In this document: piece by piece, positions 41,446 to 49,700 of the stretch
How the letters are laid out: every line of letters begins with the position of its first letter
How positions within the stretch are numbered: the stretch's first letter is position 1
Assembly (NCBI RefSeq): GCF_034931305.1
Contig: NZ_JAYGHY010000008.1
Location: forward strand, 1 to 64,000
Reading direction: 5' to 3'
From: Cyanobium gracile_A
GTDB lineage: Bacteria > Cyanobacteriota > Cyanobacteriia > PCC-6307 > Cyanobiaceae
DNA length: 64,000 bases
Made by a program: the position numbers and the translations under genes
The notes under the pieces: model-generated
What the model was told of the DNA's origin: nothing
What the model saw: only the letters and a program-made list of their open reading frames with translations
Databases searched by the model: none

Positions 41446-41463
41446 ATGGGGTGCTCACCCCAT
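41446..41463. promoter_or_regulatory. 18-bp palindrome at the regulator/kinase junction
   Basis: ATGGGGTG, a 2-bp centre, then CACCCCAT, sharing the core of the 28-bp palindrome at 39703-39730. The half-site GGAGAATGGGG occurs once more on the minus strand at 41413-41424. Possible binding sites of the encoded LuxR-type regulator. Confidence 0.5.
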
Positions 41464-42126
41464 TCACACGGGAGACGGATCGATCAGGCCGTCCTTGAGG
41501 GCACGCGCCATCAGCTGCACCACCGAGTGCGCCTCAAGCTTGCCCATCACGCTGGCCCTGTGTTTCTCCACCGTCTTCGGACTGATATACAGCTCACCGG
41601 CGATCTCCTTGTTTGACTTTCCAGCGACAATCATGTTGAGGACCTGTCGCTCACGGCCGGTGAGCGCCCCGGCCTGCTGGCCGCGACGGATGAGGTCGGT
41701 GAATTCCGCCGCGACATAACGACCGCCGCTGAGCAGCAGTGGCAGCTTCGCCACCATGTCACGGGCAGGATGTGACTTGCTGAACAGACCGTCGGCACCT
41801 GCCTCGACGACGGCGGCCAGGACACCGGCGGCGGAGATGCCGGTGAACACCGCAATCCTGGTCTCCGGACTCCAGCACCTGACGTCGTGAATGAGTTCCG
41901 CGCCACTGGCGAGCGGCATGGAGATATCAAGGAATAGAAGATCCGGCCGGTGTGCCTTCACCGCTGCGATGGCCTCAAGGCCGTTCTCCGCGGTCGCGAT
42001 CACCGAGAACTGGATGTTGTCGGTTTCGGCGCTGCTGGTGAGCAGATCGCGAATCGCCTCACGGATGATGGCGTGATCATCAGCGATGACGACCGAGCAG
42101 GTCTTTCCTGTTGGCTCGGAATGCAT
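41464..42126 (-). CDS. NarL/LuxR-type response regulator
   Basis: A 220-residue DNA-binding response regulator. Receiver domain: acidic pair in VVIADDHAIIREAI, phospho-acceptor Asp in LLFLDISMPLASG, Thr/Lys switch residues (AVFTGISAAG, LFSKSHPA). Output: LuxR-type helix-turn-helix LTGRERQVLNMIVAGKSNKE and ISPKTVEKHRASVMGKLEA. The start is taken at 42126 (MHSEPTGKTC); 42153 is also possible. It is the first gene of the two-component operon and divergent from the serpin gene, with about 120 bp between, so the serpin is a plausible target. Confidence 0.9.
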   Translation of the reverse strand: MHSEPTGKTCSVVIADDHAIIREAIRDLLTSSAETDNIQFSVIATAENGLEAIAAVKAHRPDLLFLDISMPLASGAELIHDVRCWSPETRIAVFTGISAAGVLAAVVEAGADGLFSKSHPARDMVAKLPLLLSGGRYVAAEFTDLIRRGQQAGALTGRERQVLNMIVAGKSNKEIAGELYISPKTVEKHRASVMGKLEAHSVVQLMARALKDGLIDPSPV

Positions 42127-42248
42127 CCTCGTTCCAGTCGATACTGCCCGCATTCCCAGGCGCGAATAGGGCCATCACCCCATAGCCAGGGCTGTTGCGG
42201 GCGGGAATAGTGGTCGCACCACTTTAGCGAATCGCACACAAGACCCCC

Positions 42249-43532
42249 ATGAAGAAGCTCCTGAGCCTCGGCGTCTCTGTGTTCGCGGCTGGAGCCGCGT
42301 TCGCCGCAGCGAACGTCGACCCCGCACAACTGCAGGCGCGTACCTCGCTCAATGTGATCGGCCCCGAACTGCTGACCTCTCACCTGCGCCACAACGGACT
42401 TCAGAACGCGATGGTGTCATCCCCATCGCTGTTTTATGCGTTGAGCGTGCTGGCTCTTGGCGCCGACGGAGCCTCACAGGAACTGCTGGCCTCGCGGCTG
42501 CTCACGGATCCGGATGCGTCCCTGGCCGATGTCGCCCCGCCACTGGCTGCGCTGCTTTCTACGGACAACAGCGGCGACAACGGCGACAGCAGGAACGGTG
42601 CGTTCCGGCTGAGCCATTCCCTGTGGTCGACGAATGGTGCGAGCGATCGCAAACCGTTCGTGCTGGCGGAGGGGTTTCTCGCCACTGCCGAGGCGCTGTA
42701 CGGCGCCGGGCACCGGCCGCTCGACTTCAGGGCGACCGGCGCGGCGCGGCTGATCAATGACTGGGCGGAGGAACAGACCCGCGGACTGATCCCGGCCGTC
42801 ATCGACGACGCTCTCTTGTCCAGGCTCGACTGGGTCATCCTCAACACCACCCTGTTTGAAGGCACCTGGGGAACGGCGATGCAGCGCGTGGGCGCACAGG
42901 ACGCCTACCGCTTCATCACCCTCGACGGCCATTCGCAGGCCGCCGCGACGATTCGGACCGTGGATTACGCGGCGCGAGTGATCGACCTGGACGATGGCAG
43001 TCTGGTGTTCCAGCTGCCCTTCGCGGGAGGCCACTACGCCTTCATCGTGCACATGCCGGCACCCGAGCAGGCTGACGTCCGCGGCTGGCTGCTCCATGTG
43101 GCGGTTCCAGGGTTTGCGGGCATGGCCGAGCGGGTGATCGGCGGCGAAGGCAGCCTGCATCCGTTGTCGATCCAGCTGCCGGCCTTCGCGTTCAGCGACA
43201 CCGTCACGATGGGCGGCCTCTCGCCGCTGACGCGGGATCTGGGGCTTGCACCGTTGTTTGAGCGGGGCGTGGACCTGTCGAGGCTGTCGGAACAGCCCAG
43301 CCGGGTTGGGATCATCAAGCAGGACACCCGCATCGAACTGGACGAAAAGGGGGTGCGTGCAGCCGCGGCCACCCTCGTCGGAGGCGTCAAGTCCACCTCG
43401 GTGCGTCCAAGCCATCGGCGGCGCCAGATTGTGGTGAACCGACCCTTCGCCTTCGCCATCGTCGAGCGCGCCTCGCGGACGCTGCTGTTCAACGGGGTGC
43501 TGGTATCGCCACCCCATACGCAAGCCCACTGA
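42249..43532 (+). CDS. Secreted serpin (serine protease inhibitor)
   Basis: A 427-residue serpin. A signal peptide (to about residue 20, AFA) precedes the serpin fold: NAMVSSPSLFYALSVLALGA (helix B pattern), FLATAEALYG, LINDWAEEQTRGLIPAVID (helix F region), WVILNTTLFEGTW (strand 3A) and the C-terminal RPFAFAIVERASRTLLFNGV. The reactive-centre hinge DEKGVRAAAATLV keeps the small residues (G, AAAAT) required for inhibitory serpins; the scissile bond lies about 10 residues on, in the GGVKSTSVRP region. Bacterial serpins are sporadic, so transfer is likely. Confidence 0.92.
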   Translation: MKKLLSLGVSVFAAGAAFAAANVDPAQLQARTSLNVIGPELLTSHLRHNGLQNAMVSSPSLFYALSVLALGADGASQELLASRLLTDPDASLADVAPPLAALLSTDNSGDNGDSRNGAFRLSHSLWSTNGASDRKPFVLAEGFLATAEALYGAGHRPLDFRATGAARLINDWAEEQTRGLIPAVIDDALLSRLDWVILNTTLFEGTWGTAMQRVGAQDAYRFITLDGHSQAAATIRTVDYAARVIDLDDGSLVFQLPFAGGHYAFIVHMPAPEQADVRGWLLHVAVPGFAGMAERVIGGEGSLHPLSIQLPAFAFSDTVTMGGLSPLTRDLGLAPLFERGVDLSRLSEQPSRVGIIKQDTRIELDEKGVRAAAATLVGGVKSTSVRPSHRRRQIVVNRPFAFAIVERASRTLLFNGVLVSPPHTQAH

Positions 43533-43670
43533 CCGGGCACCGTGAGCTACCCAGCCAAAGGGATCGCCCTTCACCCGAAGCCGGGTTCCATGCCCGACGT
43601 TGCCGAAGCCCCCCAGCATCGCGCTGGGCCATCCGGCTGCTGGTGGAGCAGAAGCCGCCCATGCGAGGGG

Positions 43671-44123
43671 CTAGGCCACGCCCTGAACGAGACGCTGAAT
43701 GAGGACACGCGCCGTCAGCACAAGGCCTGCCCCCGAAGCAACCAGCAGGACTCCCAAGATCCGCAACCACCGGGCTCGCTGGACGGCCGCCTGGCCCTGG
43801 AGGATGGCCGTGTCGCGCACGACCGGTTGACCGGGAGGCGGAAAGCGGCGAGCGGATTGAGCCCGTGCGGCGACTCGCCAGATGTGAACGCCAAGGGCGA
43901 CAAGAACCGCGGACGCTGGAAGGACCCAATACCAGAGCGCCCCGGCCAGCGAATCCCGGGCGGCGTGGGTTTCAGGCAGGCTCGAGATGTCGGCGAGCCA
44001 ACGCTCCATCACGGAGATGGCGACGATGCCCAAGGCGCTGATCATCGCCAGCCATAGGAACGCCCGGCGGCGTGCCGCAGGGTCAGCGGCCTGTATCGGG
44101 CGTTGGTGGCTTTTCATTGACAT
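43671..44123 (-). CDS. Two-helix membrane protein, unknown function
   Basis: A 150-residue protein with membrane helices at about 22-42 (FLWLAMISALGIVAISVM), 60-85 (WYWVLPASAVLVALGVHIW) and 125-145 (LRILGVLLVASGAGLVLTA) and a basic loop between. No recognised family. Starts at 44123 or 44117 (MKSHQRP). The long upstream frame to 44258 has no membrane or domain support. It overlaps the small ORF at 44083-44337 by 41 bp. Confidence 0.6.
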   Translation of the reverse strand: MSMKSHQRPIQAADPAARRRAFLWLAMISALGIVAISVMERWLADISSLPETHAARDSLAGALWYWVLPASAVLVALGVHIWRVAARAQSARRFPPPGQPVVRDTAILQGQAAVQRARWLRILGVLLVASGAGLVLTARVLIQRLVQGVA

Positions 44124-44337
44124 CCGAATGGGACTGTGAGGCTTCTTGGCCTGTGGCGCCATACAGATTGAGGCTGCCCAGATCTTCCTCGGGAGCCTGC
44201 GTGCTGACCTCTGTGAGGAGACGCACCTGACCACGACGTGGGTGGTTCCATTCTCCACCGATGCTTCGATCCGGAGCGCCGTCGATGCAGGCCGCAGGCG
44301 TGGTCTTCATGGGTGCGGGCAAGCACACCAGGGCCAT
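44083..44337 (-). CDS. Possible small exported protein, unknown function
   Basis: An 84-codon frame: a short hydrophobic start (MALVCLPAPM), then PDRSIGGEWNHPRRGQVRLL and an acidic polar tail (TQAPEEDLGSLNLYGATGQE, ending PPTPDTGR). The start is weak as a signal peptide, and there is no domain I recognise. It sits upstream of, and overlaps, the two-helix membrane protein, which is consistent with a small operon. Could be spurious. Confidence 0.35.
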   Translation of the reverse strand: MALVCLPAPMKTTPAACIDGAPDRSIGGEWNHPRRGQVRLLTEVSTQAPEEDLGSLNLYGATGQEASQSHSDVNEKPPTPDTGR

Positions 44338-44353
44338 CAGAAGGATGGTCGGA

Positions 44354-44695
44354 TCAGGCGCCCCCCATCCCCTCCCAGGCCCCCGGATCCAGGTAAATCT
44401 CCGCCGGCAGCGGGCCCGCCAGGAGCCGCTCTTCGCTGGGGTTGAGGGGCCCGGCCAGCAGTTCGGCCGCCGTGAGGCGGGCCGATTCCGGCAGGGCCGG
44501 CTGGTCGGGGTCGAAGGCGGTGGGGTGGGTGATGCTGCTGGAGAAGCCCCGGAAGATCAGCAGCTCGAAGGGTTCGTCCCCCCCCGGCGCCGGCAGGAGG
44601 CCAACGAGGCGCAGCACCCGGTCGGGGCGACCACGGCTGATCGTCTCCAGAGCGGCCAGCAGGGCGGCCATGGAGGGGGAGGCGGCGTCAGTCAT
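44354..44695 (-). CDS. Conserved cyanobacterial protein, unknown function
   Basis: A 113-residue soluble protein with predicted helix-strand mix: MAALLAALETISRGRPDRVL, then LVGLLPAPGGDEPFELLIFR, GFSSSITHPTAFDPDQPALP and ERLLAGPLPAEIYLDPGAWE. The FELLIFRGFSSSxTHPTAFDPD pattern is one I associate with a cyanobacterial family of unknown function, but I cannot name it with confidence. It lies 25 bp downstream of the DUF3177 gene on the same strand. Confidence 0.7.
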   Translation of the reverse strand: MTDAASPSMAALLAALETISRGRPDRVLRLVGLLPAPGGDEPFELLIFRGFSSSITHPTAFDPDQPALPESARLTAAELLAGPLNPSEERLLAGPLPAEIYLDPGAWEGMGGA

Positions 44696-44720
44696 CGGCG
44701 GAGGGGCACGGGAAGAAGGC

Positions 44721-45338
44721 TCAGAACTCGCCGGCCACCCGGCCCAGCCGCGGCAGGCGCACCACCAGCCACTGCAGCAGCCCCACCGCATAGGCCACCA
44801 GGGCCACATAACCCACGAAGGCGGCCACCCCCGGCGTCCACGCCCCGCCGAACACGAAGGCGAACACCCTGGCCACCACACCGTGCAACCCCTGGGGCGC
44901 CTCCTGCCAGGCCAGGCAGAGGCGCAACGTGGCGCCGGCGCCGCCCATGCAGGGCAGAGCGGTCACGGCCAGGCTCGCCCCGGCCAGCGACAGCAGCGTC
45001 AGGCTCCAGCGCCAGATGCGCAGGGTGAGGGGCAGGGCCCGCCAGGGGGGCATGTCGGCCAGTTCCTCATTGAGATCCACCCAGAACCACAGGCTCGCCA
45101 CCACCAGCAGCGGCGCCACCACCAGCAGCAGGAAGCCGGTGGGGCGGTTGTCGGTGAGCAGCAGCAGGGCGATCAGCTGCAGGCTGGCCACCTTCCAATA
45201 CAGGCCCATCAGGCGCACCAGCGCCTGCTCCTTGCGGAGGGCCGCCCAGAGGAGCAACACCAGCGGCAGCCCCACGGCGAACAGCATTCCCAGCCGCACG
45301 TCGAGCCAGACCAGGGAGCGATAGAGCTGTTCCGGCAC
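44721..45338 (-). CDS. DUF3177 family membrane protein
   Basis: A 205-residue membrane protein of the cyanobacterial DUF3177 family: YRSLVWLDVRLGMLFAVGLP at the N-terminus, five or so membrane helices (QLIALLLLTDNRPTGFLLLV, LLVVASLWFWVDLNEELADM, LSLAGASLAVTALPCM, AAFVGYVALVAYAVGLLQWL) and a short basic end. Function unknown. The start is a GTG at 45338. It is divergent from the FIST gene with 60 bp between. Confidence 0.82.
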   Translation of the reverse strand: MPEQLYRSLVWLDVRLGMLFAVGLPLVLLLWAALRKEQALVRLMGLYWKVASLQLIALLLLTDNRPTGFLLLVVAPLLVVASLWFWVDLNEELADMPPWRALPLTLRIWRWSLTLLSLAGASLAVTALPCMGGAGATLRLCLAWQEAPQGLHGVVARVFAFVFGGAWTPGVAAFVGYVALVAYAVGLLQWLVVRLPRLGRVAGEF

Positions 45339-45398
45339 GTCCGCTCGGTTCGGTAAGGCGCCATTATCCGCGTGCCCCCCAGGCGATAGGGTCCGTTG

Positions 45399-46709
45399 AT
45401 GGGTTCCCTCCCCTCCTTTCCCTGGTTGCAACGCCGTCCTGATGGGCCTTGGTGCCGCACCGCCCTCGGCCGGGACGCCTCGCTCCAGGACGCCGTCAAC
45501 CAGGTGTTCGAGCAGCTCCGGGGCGCCCCCGAGGCCGACCTGGCCCTGGTGTTCGCCTCCGCCAGCTACGCCAGCGATCTGCCCCGGCTGCTGCCCCTGC
45601 TGCAGCAGAAACTCAACGCCGCCCACTGGCTGGGCTGCGTCGGCGGTGGCGTGGTGGGCACCGATCCGGCCGGCGCGCCCCATGAAATCGAGAACCAGCC
45701 GGCCCTGGCGGTCACCTTGCTGCGCCTGCCCGGCGCCAGCCTGCGCCCCTTCGCCATCGACACCACCTCCCTGCCCGACCTCGATGGTCCGGCCGAGCCC
45801 TGGCGCGAGCGGGTGGGGGCCGAGCTGGAGGAGGGCCAGTCGATGCTGCTGCTGCTCGATCCCACCGGCACCGCCATCAACGACCTGATCAGCGGCCTGG
45901 ATTACGCCTACCCCAACACCACCAAGGTGGGCGGCATCGCCGGCCCCCACAGCGCCACCCATGGTTCCCTTCTCTTCAGCAGCGGGACCAGCGACCCCGC
46001 CGACACCGTCCGCACCGGTGCGGTGGGCTGCCTGATCAGCGGCTCCTGGCGGCTCGATCCGCTGGTGGCCCAGGGCTGCCGGCCGATCGGGCCGGTGCTG
46101 GAGGTGGAGCAGGCCCAGCGCAACGTGGTGATCGAGGTGAGCTGCGGCAGCACCCGCAACAGCCCCGTGGCGGCGTTGCAGTCGATCCTCACCGACCTCA
46201 CCCCGGCCGAGCGGGAGCAGGTCAAGCACTCCCTGTTCCTCGGCGTGGGACGCAGCGATTTCAGCCTTCCCAACGCCGACCTCACCCCCGTGGCAGAAGC
46301 GCCGGGGTCCTTCCTGGTGCGCAACCTGATCGGCGTGGATCCCCGCAACGGCGCGGTGGCGGTGGGCGAACGCATGCGCGTCGGTCAGAAGGTGCAGTTC
46401 CAGCTCCGCGATGCCGATGCCTCCCGCGACGAATCCCGCCAGCTGCTGGCCGGCCAGTCGCGGCGGCGCAGTGAGCCCCTGGCCGCCTTCCTGTTCGCCT
46501 GTCTGGGGCGGGGCGAAGGCCTCTACGGCGAGGCCGACGGCGATGTGAGCCTCTGCCGGGAGGTGTTCGGCACCGTGCCGATCGCCGGTCTGTTCTGCAA
46601 CGGCGAGATCGGCCCGGTGGGCGGCACCACCCACCTGCACGGCTACACCGCCAGCTGGGGGTTCCTGGTGCCGAACGAGCCGCCCGGGGGCAGCGCCGCG
46701 CCGCTCTGA
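45399..46709 (+). CDS. FIST domain sensory protein
   Basis: A 436-residue protein with the FIST_N and FIST_C domains, a sensory module for small ligands such as amino acids. FIST_N spans about 20-230 (LALVFASASYASDLPRLLPL, HWLGCVGGGVVG, TTKVGGIAGPHSATHGSLLF) and FIST_C about 240-400 (SPVAALQSILTDLTPAEREQ, VRNLIGVDPRNGAVAVGERM), ending with FCNGEIGPVGGTTHLHGYTA. No output domain is attached, so partners are unknown. The stop overlaps the trmB start (TGATG). It heads a four-gene operon. Confidence 0.88.
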   Translation: MGSLPSFPWLQRRPDGPWCRTALGRDASLQDAVNQVFEQLRGAPEADLALVFASASYASDLPRLLPLLQQKLNAAHWLGCVGGGVVGTDPAGAPHEIENQPALAVTLLRLPGASLRPFAIDTTSLPDLDGPAEPWRERVGAELEEGQSMLLLLDPTGTAINDLISGLDYAYPNTTKVGGIAGPHSATHGSLLFSSGTSDPADTVRTGAVGCLISGSWRLDPLVAQGCRPIGPVLEVEQAQRNVVIEVSCGSTRNSPVAALQSILTDLTPAEREQVKHSLFLGVGRSDFSLPNADLTPVAEAPGSFLVRNLIGVDPRNGAVAVGERMRVGQKVQFQLRDADASRDESRQLLAGQSRRRSEPLAAFLFACLGRGEGLYGEADGDVSLCREVFGTVPIAGLFCNGEIGPVGGTTHLHGYTASWGFLVPNEPPGGSAAPL

Positions 46710-47425
46710 TGGTGCGCCAGCACGTCAATCCCCTCAGCCGGATCCACCAGCTGGCACGGCCCCTGCCGCCGCTGATCGAGCTGTTCGCCGATCCCTCCCT
46801 GCCCCTGCATCTCGACATCGGCTCGGCCAGGGGCCGCTTCCTGCTGGCCATGGCCCCCCTGGCGCCGCAGCGCAACCACCTGGGCCTGGAGATCCGCCGG
46901 CCCCTGGTGGAGGCCGCCGAGGCCGACCGCCGCCGGGACGGGCTGACCAACCTGCGCTTCCTCTACGGCAACGCCAACGTGAACCTGCCGGAGTGGCTGG
47001 TGCACCTGGGGGCCGGGCAGCTGGAGCTGGTCACCCTGCAGTTCCCCGACCCCTGGTTCAAGCTGCGCCACCGCAAACGCCGGGTGCTGCAGCCCGCCCT
47101 GCTGCTGGCGATCGCCGCGGCCCTGGCCCCCGGCCGCCGCCTGTTCCTGCAGAGCGATGTGGAGGCCCTGATCGCCCCGATGCGGCAGCTGGTGGAGGCC
47201 AGCAGCGCCTTCGAGCTGGCCGGGCCCGAGGAGTGCGGCCCCGAGCTGAATCCCCTGCCGGTGGCCACCGAACGGGAAGGCCAGGTGCTGGCGGGGGGCC
47301 TGCCGGTGCACCGCAGCCTCTACCGCCGCAACTGCGCCCCCCTGCCGCCGCTGGCTGATCTGGAAGGCCGTCTGGAGCCCACCGCCGGCAGCACCGATAA
47401 TCGCCTCGACGCCGCAGCGGATTGA
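46709..47425 (+). CDS. trmB: tRNA (guanine-N7-)-methyltransferase
   Basis: A 238-residue SAM-dependent enzyme that makes m7G46 in tRNA. Motif I is LHLDIGSARGRFLLAMA, followed by HLGLEIRRPLVEAA, the catalytic segment LVTLQFPDPWFKLRHRKRRV (PDPW-K-xH-K-R) typical of TrmB, and LFLQSDVEALI. The C-terminal 35 residues after SLYRRNCAPL are an extension. Its ATG overlaps the FIST stop by one base and its stop overlaps the ictB start. Confidence 0.93.
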   Translation: MVRQHVNPLSRIHQLARPLPPLIELFADPSLPLHLDIGSARGRFLLAMAPLAPQRNHLGLEIRRPLVEAAEADRRRDGLTNLRFLYGNANVNLPEWLVHLGAGQLELVTLQFPDPWFKLRHRKRRVLQPALLLAIAAALAPGRRLFLQSDVEALIAPMRQLVEASSAFELAGPEECGPELNPLPVATEREGQVLAGGLPVHRSLYRRNCAPLPPLADLEGRLEPTAGSTDNRLDAAAD

Positions 47426-48735
47426 TGGTGCCTGCCCCAGCTCCCGTGCCCCTGCTGCTGCGCTGGCAGGGGCTGCTGGCCAGCCTGCCCGCCGGCCGGC
47501 TCAGTGCCCACCTGCCCCTGCTGGCGGGCTGGATCCTCTGCGCCCTGATGGCGGGGCTGCCCCTGGTGACCCGCACCGGCCTCAGCCTGCTGATCGCCGC
47601 CTCCGCCCTGCTCTGGGTGCTCTGGGCCCTGCGCACCCCGCCGGGTCGCCTCGGCGCCATCAACCTCTGGCTGCTGCTGGTGATCGCGATCGCCGTGGTG
47701 GCCACCGGCTTCTCCCCTGTGCCCAAGGCCGCGCTGGTGGGGCTGTTCAAGCTGCTCAGCTACCTGAGCGTCTATGCCCTGATGCGCCAGCTGCTGGCCA
47801 CGGCCCCGGTGTGGTGGGACCGGCTCGTCGGCGCCCTGCTGGCCGGCGAGCTGATCACCAGCGTGATCGGCATCCGCCAGCTCTACGAAGCCCCCGGGGC
47901 CCTGGCGCGATGGTCGGACAACAACTCCGTGGCCGAAGGCACGGTGCGCATCTACAGCACCCTCGACAATCCCAACCTGCTGGGCGGCTATCTGCTGCCG
48001 ATCCTGCCCCTGGCCGTGGTGGCCCTGCTGCGCTGGCAGGGGCGGGGGCGGCGCCTGTTTGCGCTGGCCAGCCTGGTGCTGGGCCTGGTGGCCCTGGTGC
48101 TGACCTACAGCCGCGGCGCCTGGATGGGGATGGTGGCCTCCCTCGGGCTGCTGGGCCTGTTGCTGGTGCTGCGTCAGACCCGCGACTGGCCGCCGTTGTG
48201 GCGGCGCCTGTTCCCCCTGCTGCTCCTGGCCGGCGCCACCCTGGTGCTGGTGCTGCTGGTCACCCAGGTGGAGCCCCTGCGGGTGCGGGTGATGAGCCTG
48301 GTGGCGGGCCGGGAGGACAGCTCCAACAACTTCCGCCTGAACGTCTGGACCTCCGCCCTGGCGATGATCCAGGACCGGCCCTGGATCGGCATCGGCCCCG
48401 GCAACAGCGCCTTCAACCTCATCTATCCCCTGTACCAGCAGCCCAAGTTCAATGCCCTGAGCGCCTACTCCATCCCCCTGGAGCTGCTGGTGGAAGCCGG
48501 CATCCCCGGCCTGCTGGCGGGGCTGGGCCTGCTGCTGAGCGCCGTGAAGGTGGGCCTGGGCCAGTGGCGGAGCAGCGCCCCCCTGGCCCTGCCCTGCCTG
48601 GCGGCGGTGGCTGTGTTCGCGGCCCTGGGGGTACAGGGGCTCACCGACACGATCTTCTTCCGCCCGGAAGTGCAGCTGATCGGTCTGTTCAGCCTGGCCA
48701 CCCTGGCGGCCGCCGCGGCGGATCCCCTGCCGTGA
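47425..48735 (+). CDS. ictB: IctB family membrane protein (O-antigen ligase-like)
   Basis: A 436-residue membrane protein with about ten helices. The Wzy/O-antigen-ligase core has VRIYSTLDNPNLLGGYLLPI, LTYSRGAWMGMVASLGLLGL and the signature RLNVWTSALAMIQDRPWIGI with GPGNSAFNLIYPLYQQP. This is the IctB family, once proposed to be involved in bicarbonate accumulation in Synechococcus; since it resembles O-antigen ligases, the transport role has been questioned. I start at the ATG at 47425. Its stop overlaps the next gene's GTG by 4 bp. Confidence 0.9.
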   Translation: MVPAPAPVPLLLRWQGLLASLPAGRLSAHLPLLAGWILCALMAGLPLVTRTGLSLLIAASALLWVLWALRTPPGRLGAINLWLLLVIAIAVVATGFSPVPKAALVGLFKLLSYLSVYALMRQLLATAPVWWDRLVGALLAGELITSVIGIRQLYEAPGALARWSDNNSVAEGTVRIYSTLDNPNLLGGYLLPILPLAVVALLRWQGRGRRLFALASLVLGLVALVLTYSRGAWMGMVASLGLLGLLLVLRQTRDWPPLWRRLFPLLLLAGATLVLVLLVTQVEPLRVRVMSLVAGREDSSNNFRLNVWTSALAMIQDRPWIGIGPGNSAFNLIYPLYQQPKFNALSAYSIPLELLVEAGIPGLLAGLGLLLSAVKVGLGQWRSSAPLALPCLAAVAVFAALGVQGLTDTIFFRPEVQLIGLFSLATLAAAAADPLP

Positions 48736-49700
48736 GGCTGATCGCCGGCTTCGACGCCGGTCAGACCCACACCAGCTGCCGCCTGGCCCTCGTGGGGGAT
48801 GGCCGGGTGATCGGCGAGGGCGAGGGGCCCGGGGTCTGCCATCTGGCGGCCCCGGAGGGTCCCGCACGCTTTGGCGCCGCCCTGCGCGAGAGCCTGGTGC
48901 AGGCCATGGCCCGCGTGGAGAGCGGCAGCCCGACCACCATGCTGGTGGCGGCCGCCGTGGGGGCCAGCGGCATCGAGCAGGGCTCCCCGGTGCAGACACA
49001 AGGCCAGGCCCTGGCGGCGCAGGCCCTGGGACTGGCCCCGGAGCGGGTGATGGTCACGGGCGATGAGCGCACCGCCCTGCGGGGGGCCTTCCCTGACGGC
49101 GCCGGCATCGTGGTGATCAGCGGCACCGGCAGCATCGCCGTCAGCCGCGACGGCCAGGGGTGCGAGCACCGCTGCGGCGGCTGGGGCTGGTTGCTGGATG
49201 GGGCCGGTTCGGCCATGGACATCGGCCGCGACGGCCTGGCCCTGAGCCTGCAGATGGCCGACGGCCGGCTCCCTGACTCCCCCCTGCGGCTGTCCCTCTG
49301 GGAGGCCCTGGGGCTGGACCCGGACGATCCCGGTTCACCGCAGCGGCTCAAGGCGCTGGTGGTGGCGGCCAGCTTCGGTCCCGCCGGCTTTGCCCGGCTG
49401 GCGCCGGTGCTGGATCAACAAGCCGCCGCGGGTGAAGCGACGGCCATCGCAGTGATGGAGCGCAACGCTGCGGCGCTGGCGGCGCTGGCGGCGGGGGTGG
49501 CCCGGGGCCTGAATCTGATCGGGCCGGCGGTGTGCCCGATGGGCGGGGCGCTCACCCACCTGGAGCAGTTGCGCCGACCCTTTGCCCGGAACCTGGAGCT
49601 GGCCCTGCCCGGCAGCCGTCTGGTGACGGCGGCCGGCGATGCCTGCCAGGGGGCCCTGGCGATGGCGGCCGCCCTGCAGGCGGTGTCTCAGCCGGCCTGA
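48732..49700 (+). CDS. BadF/BadG-type ATPase (N-acetylglucosamine kinase-like)
   Basis: A 322-residue ASKHA-fold protein. The phosphate-1 loop FDAGQTHTSCRLAL, the connect/phosphate-2 loop GIVVISGTGSIAVSRDGQG and the adenosine-binding CPMGGALTHLEQLRRPF are clear, as are GGWGWLLDGAGSAMDIGRDG, typical of N-acetylglucosamine kinases. A sugar kinase for recycled cell-wall amino sugars is the most likely role. Start GTG at 48732 overlaps the ictB stop (GTGA). Its end overlaps the end of the first HupE gene by 13 bp. Confidence 0.88.
   Translation: MRLIAGFDAGQTHTSCRLALVGDGRVIGEGEGPGVCHLAAPEGPARFGAALRESLVQAMARVESGSPTTMLVAAAVGASGIEQGSPVQTQGQALAAQALGLAPERVMVTGDERTALRGAFPDGAGIVVISGTGSIAVSRDGQGCEHRCGGWGWLLDGAGSAMDIGRDGLALSLQMADGRLPDSPLRLSLWEALGLDPDDPGSPQRLKALVVAASFGPAGFARLAPVLDQQAAAGEATAIAVMERNAAALAALAAGVARGLNLIGPAVCPMGGALTHLEQLRRPFARNLELALPGSRLVTAAGDACQGALAMAAALQAVSQPA

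Noticed and set aside
44721..46640. 639-codon minus frame joined to DUF3177
   Set aside because: Only the part after the GTG at 45338 is the DUF3177 protein; the rest is antisense to the FIST gene.
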